A DNA stretch of 64,000 nt from Paraspadella gotoi (lineage: Eukaryota; Chaetognatha): NCBI GenBank assembly GCA_051294375.1, contig CM119263.1, positions 22,718,833 through 22,782,832 on the forward strand. The letters are read 5' to 3'. The notes beneath the pieces were generated by a model. It had not been told where the DNA came from and did no database searches. It worked only from the letters and a program-made list of their open reading frames with translations. Made by a program: the position numbers and the translations under genes. Numbering within the stretch: the stretch's first letter is position 1; the number at the start of each line of letters is the position of its first letter. Shown here piece after piece: positions 47,801-58,460 of the stretch.

Positions 47801-48572
47801 GGTCGTCGTGGCTGAAGCTACGAGCTAAGACACCCTCGGAGAGCGAATCGACGACGAACTGAGGGCAAGGAACGGCGATGGAAGCGGGAGCGGTCAATGA
47901 TGAAGGAATCCCGGGAGCGCAAAAATAATCAGTGTCACCGGGCTCGGTGATCACGAATTCCCGGTGAAGAACTTTGGTTCGGAGACGTTCCAAGATGGCG
48001 ACGTCGCCCGATTGGACGGCGGATGGGTCGAAAACGGTCGGCGGCNNNNNNNNNNGTGGCGAGAGAGGGCGAGGTTGGGCGATTGGCAAGACGGCTTCGG
48101 TTATTTGGGCGGAAGCTGCAGAGATTGGCGTAGGTATGAGCGGAGCGTCAGTGATATTTCTCAGTTCGTCTTCTTTGACCACGACTTCGGCGCCTTCGAA
48201 AAATGCGTTCCAAATGTCACTGCTGTAAAGGTGGGTCTGCGTAACAGCGAACTCGAGAAGTTCCAACGCGGCTTGTCTCCGTTCCTCGATGACACCGACG
48301 TCGAATCGGCCAAAGACTTTGACTTTGCACAATTGCTTGAGCGTCTCCGGAAAACGAGCGGGGCGGCAGAGGGCGTAGTGAAGGCGGTGCAGGTCGCGAA
48401 AGAGGCGCTTAAAGTCGTTGAAGCGACGCCAAACGACGACGTGAACGCCGTTTTCCGGATCTTGTTTTGGAAAACGGAGGTAAGTCACCTTATAGACAGT
48501 GAATTTTTTAGGGTGAAGGCGAGGGTCTGTCACGTAAATCTGTCGCACCTCATGGTCTTCATGGCGCGACAT
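44823..48572 (-). CDS. RPS6KC1: RPS6KC1-like protein: PX, MIT and split pseudokinase domains, 1249 residues in one exon
   Basis: Related to ribosomal protein S6 kinase delta-1 (RPK118), a sphingosine-kinase- and phosphoinositide-associated endosomal protein. PX domain at residues about 8-127 ([34 protein letters not shown]). MIT domain at about 396-470 ([32 protein letters not shown]). Kinase N-lobe at about 516-600, with the ATP-lysine retained in YVLKMVRK. A low-complexity insertion of roughly 480 residues follows, and the C-lobe is at about 1090-1245. The HRD motif is changed to LKDLNPRN and the DFG motif to TYF, while VAPEVMD and [20 protein letters not shown] are kept, so it is probably a pseudokinase. 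The insertion includes an HPPPPPPP run and a CNCHSC / CGCEMC cysteine pair. Eleven N at 48045-48055 hide about four residues without changing frame. The ATG at 48572 gives [11 protein letters not shown] just before the PX domain. A single 3.75-kb exon is unusual here. Confidence 0.88.
   Translation of the reverse strand: [1249 protein letters not shown]
48045..48055. other. Small assembly gap (11 N) inside the coding exon
   Basis: Eleven N in a GGC-rich proline stretch of the RPS6KC1-like gene. The frame is the same on both sides. Confidence 0.99.
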
Positions 48573-48850
48573 GACGCCGGGGGGAAAATATATTTACATG
48601 TCTGAAAAAAACGGGAGAGAAAGAAAGACGATAAGCTTTAGTTCAGAGTGAGGTCATGTACGCAGAGTCGCAATTATCACGATATCACTTTTTCAAGTAC
48701 GGTATAAAAACATGATTGTAACTCGTAGTTTCTGTCTAAAGGCATCAAATAATCTATCTAGAGGAAGAGTTTTGAGGTCGAAAATATTTCTTTTTCGGGA
48801 CTTGGGGAAGCAGAAATAAGTAAATTCATGATCATATAGTCATTAGTTAT

Positions 48851-51800
48851 TCACTCCAAAATTTCAAGTTCCGGACTGGAATTCAACATTGCGTGAGCCT
48901 TGGAATCTTTGGTTACGAAAATCGTGACGCCAGATCGATACATGGCGGGTATTTCCACGTGGGTGGTGGTGGTAGTGGCCACGACGGCAGCTGCACACGG
49001 GCACGAGCACGGGCACGGCCACGAAGGCGAGACTGCCGGGTTCGCCGCCCCTCCGCAAAACTTAACGGTGTGAAAATGCTCCCTCATGACGTTGACAACT
49101 TGGCCGAGAACGTTCATGATTCGCCACCGCCGCCGATCCTCCTCGGAAGCGTCGTCTGGCCCGCGCAGGAGCGGCGACAAATCTGTCGATGAGTTCCACC
49201 GCTTTATCACGTCCTTGGAACGAACCAGCAGAGTACGATCACTGGTCAACTGGGACAAGATGGTTTCGAAAGAGACGATTTCCAGAGGATTGGTGAGATA
49301 CACACCTACCGAAAAATTAATTATTTAGGTAAACGGTCAAAACAATAAGAATAAAAATTTAAATATTTAACCTTTAGCATCTACTCCATACACCATTTGA
49401 TGATGCCAGGCATCAGGCACTTGACACCCGAAAGGCACGCCTTTTTGAAGATTTAAAGTCATGGCAGGAACGGCGCCCTCTCTCATCCAGGATTCCAACC
49501 AGGCGGCCAAATTCACGCGGCGAGCGGGAAAAAAAGGGAAAAAACGTCCCACGACCGAACCGCCGGAGAGAGAAGTCACGCCCCGGATAATGTCGTCCGC
49601 CGATGAACCTGAAGAATTTTCGTTCTATAGATATCTAACTGGGTAAGACGTGCTCAACAAGACATTTACCGGCCACAGATCTTGAAAAGAGATATTTCGG
49701 CAGCGGCGACGCTTCTCGACGCTTGTTCACGGGAATAGCTTCGTTGATGGCCGTTTTTGAAACGGATATGTCAAAATATCTCAAAATATTGAGAACCGCA
49801 GTCGGGCCACAAGCCGAAATTCCTATCTGCTTCACCTGCAAAATAATAAGAGAAAACAATGAAATAAACCGTGTAATAAACAAAAATAAATAGTGTATTA
49901 AACAGTAGAGTGGAGCACTTGGGAACATAAATTTTATTTGAGTGAACAAACAAAGATATTTAGATTAAAGAGTACAAAAAATATTTTGTTTATATTGTTT
50001 GGGGAACAGTATCATTAATTATATTATATTTATAGTAATATCCTTAGAAAATAATAAATTTTCAAAATAATTTATTTACAATTTTTATTAAAGATTCTGA
50101 TTCTTCATAAAAAGTTAGATCTAAAATATAAAACATGTTATTCAAAATTGTAATGCCTTCAGTATCAAAAATAGAAAAAAATATTAAAATATCCCACTTT
50201 TTTACGCTCTGTAGTAAAAACTATTATATGATGAAACGTTTTAGTTATTTTTCGCAGCTTTAACCTAAAAATATCATGTAACATATTTTACAAAAGTTTT
50301 TCAGTTTTTTCTAGCGAATCTAAAATAGTTTTTAAAATTGAAAAAATATGATTTTGAAATTTTATGATTTTAATAGGATATTACTATAAAGAAAATTCAA
50401 TAAATGATACTGTTATGCAAAATTTATTGAAAAAGGACTCAATTTTTTTTTATTACATATACAAAGGCAGCAAAAAAACATTGTTTTATCGCTCAATTTT
50501 TTCATCACTCCACCCTATTAAACAGTGTAATTGATGAGCGGTAATTATTGTATATTATTGTAGGATTATATGAGTCAGAGATGAAATGTTACAGTTGATT
50601 ACCTGCAAAACGTATGCTTCATATTCCGTCCAGAGCATCACCTTCGGAAAGCCAACGCTTTTATCGATCTCAGGGAATCCTGAAAAATATAATTCCGATA
50701 TAAATCAGGCAATCAACTTATCAACATAATTACAAATTTACAAAATCAAATAGGCTTAATTAGTTAAATCGAAACACAAAAAAACTTCTAAGCAGTATCA
50801 CAAATCGTGTTAAAAATAACTCACCCTTTAAAATTTTTTCTTTGGTTTCAAAAGCGCTTGCGGAAGAGGCGAAGTGCGAGATGAAATTTTTCATCGTTTG
50901 CGTGACGTCTTCGTAAATATGCTCTTCGGAATAACTTCGCCGTTTTAAGGGCAATAGCGAATCGGCTCTAATTAATAATAAAATTTTCATGTTAGATTCC
51001 AAGCCCATTAAACAATTTGTAAACAAAGTATTTACCGTCCGGGTTTTTGATCCTCTCCAAACTTAAAGGCGTCGAGGTCGAGCTGCTCCGCACAAGGGCT
51101 GACCAAATTTTCTTCGAGATTGTCGTCGACGTAAGAATCACTGGGCCACTCGAGTCCTGGCGCCAACTTGGAATCCGCGCCGCCGGCGGCCCCTTCTTCC
51201 CGAACGTTGAGGGACAGATTGTGCGTGGCCGTCGACGGTGATCCTGGAAATAAAACTTCCACATAGTCGTTAAAGTCGTCGTCCTGATGGCCGGCTTCGA
51301 ACCCGTCAGTTTCGCCGTCAAAGTTACGATCCCATCCACCGGCGTTGAGGTCATTGCCCGGGGCGTCGCCGGACCGAAAGTCTTCGTCGTCGCTGAAATA
51401 AGTCGGGTCGTCGGCCGGCATCCACCGCCCATCGGCGTCGCGTCTCTCGTCCTCAGATTTTTCGCCATCTCGCCAGTTCCCTTCTCGCCGCTCCGTCTCC
51501 GCTTCGCTCTGAACCCAGACGATGCGTGTGGCCATGTTCACCGGCGCCGCGGGGACCTTTTCGGGCGCCGGGGGAACTTCGAGAGGCGGCGGAAGCGGCG
51601 CCTCGTCAGAGACGAGCAAAAAGTATTCGTCGTCGGAGGCGACGAATCGAGTGGCGCTCGTCGGGGTACTCGCACGGGCACCAAAGTTGCTCCAGCCCTC
51701 GTGATAGTTCTCCGGCAAAGGAGACGGGGACGTCAAAACGGAATGATCGGCGTCGAATGAGTCGAGGTCGGAAGATTTCGCGCGTCGTCGGGAGTCAGAT

Positions 51801-52795
51801 TCGCTCGACGCGAAAACCTCGTCCTCAGTTTCCAAGTCATTAAGAACAAAAGCGGCGGATGGAGGGCCGCGCGGCGACGCGACCCGACGACGAGGCGAAG
51901 GCGTCCGACTCGATCGCCTCGCCGTCGATGAAGGAAGTTGAGCGGCACAGTCTCGATCCCCGTCGCGTCTCTCCGACGAACGAGCGACAGGAGCGGGTTG
52001 GAGGTTCGGCGACGTCCCGGGCACGCTGAGGAAATCCGATGCGACCCCAGAGTTACCGATGGCCGACTGCCTTCGAGGATTTTCTTCCTCATCGAACTCT
52101 GAGCTGTCTCCGTCCTCAAGGTTCTCGTTGCTTCGACGGAAGAATTCGTAGTCGCTGATGACGAATCCTCGTCCGCCTTCACGCCGCTCAAAGTCGGTAT
52201 CGATGAAGTCGCCGCCCGTGTCCGTCTCTACGGAGCAGCGGAGGGAAGACTCTAGGCCTTCCAGAGCGGGTCCGCTGCTGTTGAAGCTCGACGCGGCGCT
52301 GCTCGTCTCCGGCCCCGCGTCAAAACAGCCACGAAGAATCCCGTCGTCTAAGGGCTCGCCGTTTTCGAAGTCATCGTCGGCGACATCGCGGGACGCCACC
52401 TCAACATCTTCAGCGGGATCTGTAGATACCGAGTTTTCCGTTGTAATTGGAACATCTCCGTTTGTGGAAGACGTGGTTACCTCGTCTGTGTAAAAGGATT
52501 ACAGGTTGCCAAATAGGGTTAACTTTCAGATATGAGAAAAGATGAACTAGTAAAAAAACGATACCATTGAGTGTGAGATGAGAGTATTCTTGGGAGTGAG
52601 GATTAAAGTACTGCTCCATATCGTCCAGAGGGTTCGGTTCTTGTCCAACGTTGACCGGGTCGACGTTCATTCCGCCGACAGTCTCCCTCGAATCCGTCAT
52701 TTCGTCAATCTGATCTCGCCGCTTGAACGAAGCCGATATATCGTTCTTTATCAAGCATTTCACGATGCAAGCTTTGTCAATTTTTTCAGGTTCAT
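48851..52795 (-). CDS. Unrecognised protein, at least 918 residues, with C-terminal papain/C39-like domain
   Basis: Minus-strand exons: 52795-52565, 52485-51036, 50967-50825, 50679-50603, 49835-49670, 49608-49372, 49305-48851 (stop). Every junction is GT-AG and every phase agrees, so the model is firm. The first listed exon may start at an internal ATG (52700, MTDSRETVGG) or continue upstream. The second exon encodes about 480 Ser/Asp/Glu-rich, probably disordered residues. The C-terminal 250 residues look like a papain-fold cysteine peptidase: QIGISACGPTAVLN offers the Cys, DAWHHQMVYGVD the His and VYLTNPLE an Asn, in the order and style of C39-like domains. It ends with a Cys/Pro-Cys and Ala/Thr run, then MLNSSPELEILE. 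The catalytic reading is inference; I cannot name an orthologue. Confidence 0.75.
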
Positions 52796-52799
52796 CTCG

Positions 52800-53552
52800 A
52801 AAAAAAAAAATCCGGAAGGCGTTAATTAACTCGCATGCTTCTGAAAAGGGAGCAATGGAAAGAACTGCGCACTTACAATCTCAAGAGAACGGCATTAACC
52901 TTGTACCCCGACTGAACGCTTTTTCGAAGCCAAACAATTTAAGCCACAATAATAAACAACAATAAACTACGACAATAGACGGTCACGGGATCGAGGAAGG
53001 AGCATGGTGGGAGGATCCCCGCAGCACAGTTAGAAGCACTGCGAGAGAACAACCACGACGGAAAGCCACGACAAGATGACTCACGACACGAGCTCTTCGC
53101 TTCTTCGATTCGCTCGCCAGATGACGCGGCCTCTTTTGACTTTTGTTTTCTCAAAGCCGAAATAAATGCAATTTGAATTGAGATGAAAGATGAATGATGA
53201 TTGATGAATGAATTGATGAATGGTTTCAAAATAAGATACAATCTAATGTCATTGAAATTAGCCTAACTTATATAAAATAATTTCTTCTTTTTCTTTAATT
53301 TTGATACTGATAGTGTTCATCTAATTTTGATTCATTTCAAATACTCGAAAGATGTTTCTCTTTCGAAGGGAATCTTGACGAGAATTCCGATGAACGTAAA
53401 AATGTAAATTGTCAGAGGAAACTATGTGACAATATAATATTTGATTCTCTCATACACACTCTGTTTTTTTGTTGTTTTTTTTGTTTTTTTTTTTTTTGCT
53501 TTTTCTCCTTCCTTCCTTCCGTTCTTTCTTTCTTTCTTCTTTCTTTCTTTCT

Positions 53553-53589
<37 letters not shown>

Positions 53590-53600
53590 TTCTTTTCTTT

Positions 53601-53640
<40 letters not shown>

Positions 53641-54105
53641 TATTCCCTTTTACGTTACTTTCTTTTAATTTGGCCTGGAGCTGGAGCATTATAGTATAAT
53701 TTATAGTATAATTTATACAATCTCGCTAATTTAATCCTTCCATAAACGCAGGTTTTTACGCCTGCTCAGAATGAATGAAACCAGACGCATCCGTTATCTG
53801 AGTTGTTCCAATAAAGGTCTGGAATTTTTTTTTCTCTTTCCGAACGAAAAATTCGGTTTTAAACAATGGAGGTAGATTTATTCACACAAGTAAAAAATGG
53901 ATAGTTCTTGGCAATCTTTTTCATCAGTTATAAGCACGAAAGAGTTCAAACTAACTTCACAACTAAATAATTATAGGTCAGAAATTTTGTTAATGACGGG
54001 GGACTTTTTTTCAATTTTTAGTTAAATTTCATTATTTTGTGCAACAGAGAGTCATCAAAATATATCACCGTCGCCATTATTACAAAAAAACCAACTTCGT
54101 TCGAA
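52800..54105. other. Intergenic DNA with a long pyrimidine microsatellite
   Basis: Lies upstream of the divergent genes at 52795 (minus) and 54106 (plus). T-rich from 53463, CTTT repeats at 53508-53600, and CT repeats at 53606-53638. The Phe/Ser-rich and Lys/Glu-rich frames are repeat artefacts. Promoters of both genes should lie here, but I could not pin either down. Confidence 0.5.
53463..53640. repeat. Polypyrimidine microsatellite (T, CTTT, CT)
   Basis: Consecutive T-rich, CTTT and CT blocks totalling about 175 bases, with purine-only sequence on the other strand. Confidence 0.95.
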
Positions 54106-55434
54106 ATGCTCACCACCAATTACGCTGAACCCCGACAAACCCCGGCCATCGTTCCTATCCTCAATGCACCGCGCGCGTGTAACACTGGAGTAATCGGCCG
54201 TCTACACCTTTCGCGCGATATAAGAAGTCCCACAGTCGAACGTGAGCTTGAAAATGGTTCGGATGTCCAAGAATCTAAACCATCACTTCGGTCCGACGTT
54301 AGGCGATATACATTTTTTCGCGAGCCATTAATTAAACAGGCTCGGCTGGAAAGAGAAGCGTCCAAGTGGAAAAACGAGGCGGAGATTCGCGAACTTCGGA
54401 TGCAAAACTTGGCAAGAGAGAAAGACGTCATCATCGAGCGACTCCGGAATCAAATGGCAGTGTTTGAGTCTGAACGATTGAAACTTCGAAGAGACAAACA
54501 AGACCTTCAAAAACTCCTTAAAAACACTGAGGAAAAGTTTTACCGATTTAAAGAAAACTTTTGCCGCTCCGAACCGTTCCGCGCGAGAGTTCGAGCTGAC
54601 GAAATGGAGAAGCGTTTGACGCGAGCCGAAGACAACGAAAAAAAGCTATCCAAAACTCTGGAGAACGTTTCTAAGCAACGAGACCAAAAGCAGGTCGAGC
54701 TCGAACTCGTTTGCCACCGGATGAAGTTCGAGCTGGAGAAAAAGCTACAAGTCGTCCACGAGGAGCTTCGCAGCGCCGAGGGAGAACGCGAGAAACTCAA
54801 CGAAGACAAACTTCGTCTCGAGGAGAAAATCGCGCGTCAAGATCGAAGGCGGGAAATGGACACGGACGCCGAAGAGCGGTGGCGTCAATCCGTCGAGGTC
54901 GTCGCCTCGGAAAACAAAATTCTTAAGATTAAAGTGGCGCAACTGGAAAAAGAGAACCTTGAGTTGGAGGAAGAAATAGACGAGATACAAGACTCCTACC
55001 GGATCGACCACGCCGACGAGTTTCGTCAGCTACAGCAAGATTTTGAGTCGACTTCCAAGAATTGCCGCGCGCTGCATTATAAACTGCGCCGTGTCGACGC
55101 TGAACGTAGGACGGCAGAGTCTGAAAACGAGGACCTTCGCGAAAAGTTGGACCATGCGTCGAAGCAGCTTGAAGATTCTGGCGCCAAGCTGGCGTCGATT
55201 CACTCGACCGAGGCGGATTTGTGCAAAGCTAGATCCAAGGCGACAAACTTGACCAAAGAGATAGAAGAGCTGCACGATGTTCAAGAAGAGTATGAGATAA
55301 TGAATCAAAAGCTGCAAGAGGATCTTTCTCGTGCTCTTCTATGCGCCAAAAAGGCAGAACAGCAGAGAGACGAATTACAGTGTGAACTCGACAGCCTTAA
55401 AGGCATGACGGAATGCGGTGACGTCGTTGAATAA
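54106..55434 (+). CDS. Coiled-coil protein resembling the SOGA/MTCL family, 442 residues, single exon
   Basis: The ATG at 54106 (MLTTNYAEPR) is the first Met codon in the frame; the frame is open a further 23 codons upstream without an ATG. After a basic N-terminal 85 residues the rest is almost continuous coiled coil (LIKQARLEREASKWKNEAEI onward), rich in Glu, Arg, Lys and Leu. The block HADEFRQLQQDFESTSKNCR followed by ALHYKLRRVDAERR and ENEDLREKL resembles the conserved coiled coil of SOGA1/MTCL1, microtubule-associated proteins, where KNCRILQ(F/Y)(K/R)LRKAE occurs. That match is from memory of the family and could be generic coiled-coil similarity. AATAAA lies at 55468. Being intronless, it may be a retrocopy. 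Confidence 0.75.
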   Translation: MLTTNYAEPRQTPAIVPILNAPRACNTGVIGRLHLSRDIRSPTVERELENGSDVQESKPSLRSDVRRYTFFREPLIKQARLEREASKWKNEAEIRELRMQNLAREKDVIIERLRNQMAVFESERLKLRRDKQDLQKLLKNTEEKFYRFKENFCRSEPFRARVRADEMEKRLTRAEDNEKKLSKTLENVSKQRDQKQVELELVCHRMKFELEKKLQVVHEELRSAEGEREKLNEDKLRLEEKIARQDRRREMDTDAEERWRQSVEVVASENKILKIKVAQLEKENLELEEEIDEIQDSYRIDHADEFRQLQQDFESTSKNCRALHYKLRRVDAERRTAESENEDLREKLDHASKQLEDSGAKLASIHSTEADLCKARSKATNLTKEIEELHDVQEEYEIMNQKLQEDLSRALLCAKKAEQQRDELQCELDSLKGMTECGDVVE

Positions 55435-55467
55435 TTTTTACTACCCTTTCCTACACTATTTGACGTT

Positions 55468-55473
55468 AATAAA
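55468..55473 (+). terminator. Polyadenylation signal
   Basis: AATAAA 34 bases after the stop codon of the 54106 gene. Confidence 0.6.
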
Positions 55474-57899
55474 AGTTGTGGCAAAGGCATTTTTACTTAT
55501 AATGGGACATGTTATTCATCATGTCTCTTCATGTCAATAATCGACAACTCTTGGCATAAATCAGATATTCACTAAACGGATGTTTAAATTCTTATCAGAA
55601 AAAAATCGAGAGGGGATGACTTCCAGACTTCGTATTTTTTCCTCTTAACATACGTCAAGTTTGTTTTGTAAAATAATAAAAACAACCCAAACTGCAAAGA
55701 TAACTATTAATAAAAATAATTTATAAATCATGATGATTAGAATTAAAAGTTTAAAAATGAATAATGTTGTGTTAACAAGCCTTTTTATGACATGTTTATA
55801 ATTCCTCTTTTTTTCAGCATAGAATCCAAATGAAGATTCTTGAGATGCTTCCGTTAAACTTATCGATCCAAGATTATCTGTGATTATCTGTAATTCAACA
55901 ATCCACATTCTTATGCTACATTAGAAAGACAGATCACGTTAAAAGTTTTACGCGACAGCGATGGTATATTATGTCACCATTCAACATAAATTTACAGACA
56001 TAACCGAGACATAAATGACATAAATTCTAAACTTTTTTAACTATCCAAAGATCGAGGCGACTTTCGATCTTCGGTTCTGTCATCATTCGGGACAGTATGT
56101 AAACAGAATTGAGATTTTTTCAAATGTTTACAAAAAAATCATTTTTCTTGATCTCGAATGTTCCGACGTTGGCACCCATCCCCGTCTTTTTTTTTTATCG
56201 TCGTCGTCATCGTCGTCGCATTCCAAGGAAGAACATCATCTCTTTCACCGAGCGCCCAAATTTACGTAAAACGAAAATAGTAGCGTAATTTTTTTTTCCC
56301 CTGGCCTCATTTCTATTCGGGCTTTTCGTCGACGCGGGAGGCAAGGACACGAATTAGGGAACGCTACTGAGCAGCTTCAACACTCGAAGTGAGCATTGAT
56401 TTACCAACGATGCCTTTTTTCTTATTTTTTAAATATCATATATATGTTGAATAATGCATAATATTTAATATAATTAAACAATTAAACATTAAAAGAGGAA
56501 TTTTTTTTGATAATAATAATTCAAAATATACGTAGTTTCGAAGGATTCGAAATTACTTCAAAACAACTTCAAAATCAAAATTATTATGATATTATAATCA
56601 ATAAAATAATAAAATTAAGTAACAATATTTTATCATCAGATACCATCTTCAACGTCGAAAAATGTCTGGAATCATCCAGCAGACAGTTTTAAGAAGATCG
56701 GAAATTAGCTCGGATGGAGTCGGCCACGGACACATTCCTGGATGCAGTCAAAAGCACCATGTTCACGTCAACTCAAATAAAGTTCATCTGGTAAGTGAAT
56801 TTAGGAAAATACCGTCGTTATTTTTATAATTTTATTATCAACATTTTTTTATTGTTCGACCACGGCGTCCCTTCCGCGTATAAATCATATAATTTCTTCG
56901 TAGATGTTATAGTTAATCCCAATTCAAGTTTTGACGTTTTCTCCAATTCATGCTCGCTGTTTTCAAAACTGTTCCTCTACAAGAGAACATGAGATGAATA
57001 TGAGAGAGGGGAATCGGAGGTTGTGGTGGTGGAGGAGAGGCGATGCGAATCCAACCTGAATCGCATCATTTTCTAAATGACGACGTAGCTTTTGTGCAAA
57101 ATCATTTGAAGACTAAGTGATTTGAGAATGTGATATGAGGAAGTAAATTGGCTTGGATCCCAATGAAAAGGCTTTTGTGAATCGGGAACGATAATCGAGC
57201 CGTTCAACGACGGAGTCAAAAGGGAGATTCCCCGAATGGCCTCGTAAAAAAGTCCGATAAAACCGGCGAGAATAATGTTGAATTTAAGAAAAATTGTGAA
57301 CAATTTATTTGTAAATCAAACACTCTAAATAATCTAACATTGAACAGTCTCTCTCTTTCTCTCTCTTTCTCTCTCTCTCTCTCTCCCTCTCCTCTTTCCT
57401 CCAGCCTCAATTTGATCGCGTTTTTTCGAAGATAAAAAAAAAGAAAAAAATTTTCTTCTTGGCGTGGGATTATTGGGAAGTCGGGATTTAGTAGCGCTCG
57501 TCCTTACGACGGGATAAAGGAGGTTGAAATCCCATTTCACGCGAAGAGGGATGATGAAGGCGATGATCGTCGATCCCTCCGCGGAGCCGAACGTCGGCGA
57601 TAACGATGAAGAATGAGGCCAGCGATGATGGCGAAGTCGACGACGATATAGACGAAAGGAAGGTGTGCGTGGGCACCTCCGTTACTTGATGTTAATGTTT
57701 GATAATGATCTTTATTTCGAACTATTTTGGGTTGTTTGTTGACAAGTTCAATTAATCATTTACTTACTAATTGCTAGTTCAAAGCCATATGCGAGAGAAA
57801 AAACTGGCTGCTTAACCTTCTGCCTCTCGCAATCTGCATTCTGTACGCTCAGGCGCGATGCGCTAGAGGTCGATCGGGAGAGAGAACCCATCATCGAGT

Positions 57900-57946
<47 letters not shown>

Positions 57947-58460
57947 TGATCACTTTGGCGAAAGACTCGGGATTCAGATCTTGCTAACATCCCGGCCAGA
58001 GGCGCGCGCGGGCCCTACACCAAAAGAGAAAAGCTGTTGCACGCCACTTTTTCTGGCAGAAGAAATCCACCCGGCTGCAAATAATCTCTTGAAACTGTCG
58101 CTCGACGAACGGCGTTGGTCCAACGGCAAGATTCTCGCGCTATTCCATTTTTTTGTTGTTGTTGTCATCCTTGCATCATCGCGTAGCCGGGTAAAGTTAA
58201 AAACCATCTTCCACTCCACGAACAGATAAATCATCGAACCGTAATCTCCTTTCCACCCCCCAAACTTCAGCATTCGTTCATTTGGATTAATTTTAAAAAA
58301 AAGAACGAAAATTTAAAAAAAAAATTAGAAAAGCGATTTCGCCGAATATTGAAAAAAAAAAAATCGAGCCGCGCATTGTACTTTTTCGGATGGGCGTTTA
58401 TTTAACACTATTTTCAAAACGTTCAAATCAATACTAGAATAATAATATTTGTTTAAAAAA
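55474..58460. other. Intergenic DNA upstream of paramyosin
   Basis: Mostly AT-rich, with a GTC/ATC run at 56197-56220 and CT microsatellites at 57352-57397 and 57903-57941. Two weak candidate coding stretches are listed or rejected separately. The paramyosin promoter should lie at its end, but I see no clear core element. Confidence 0.45.
57073..57330 (-). CDS. Possible membrane-protein exon, weak
   Basis: A minus-strand open frame reads FNIILAGFIGLFYEAIRGIS followed by a polar stretch (IIVPDSQKPFHWDPSQF) and a second hydrophobic segment, ending at a stop at 57073. The residues IGLFYEAIRG recall the first membrane segment of Ctr-type copper transporters (GVFLLAFLYEGLK). No convincing upstream exon with a Met/His-rich N-terminus was found, although the minus strand near 57590-57680 also encodes a hydrophobic run (PFVYIVVDFAIIAGLIL). 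Could be chance. Confidence 0.2.

Noticed and set aside
52939-53241. Minus-strand 100-codon frame upstream of the peptidase-like gene
   Set aside because: No splice join to 52795 in phase that I could find, and low complexity at the start.
56651-56793. Short exon-like stretch with ATG (MSGIIQQTVL) ending at a GTAAGT
   Set aside because: Two frames are equally open, neither joins convincingly to paramyosin, and no family resemblance.
57334-57410. Arg-Glu repeat frames at the CT microsatellites near 57.4 and 57.9 kb
   Set aside because: Microsatellite translations.
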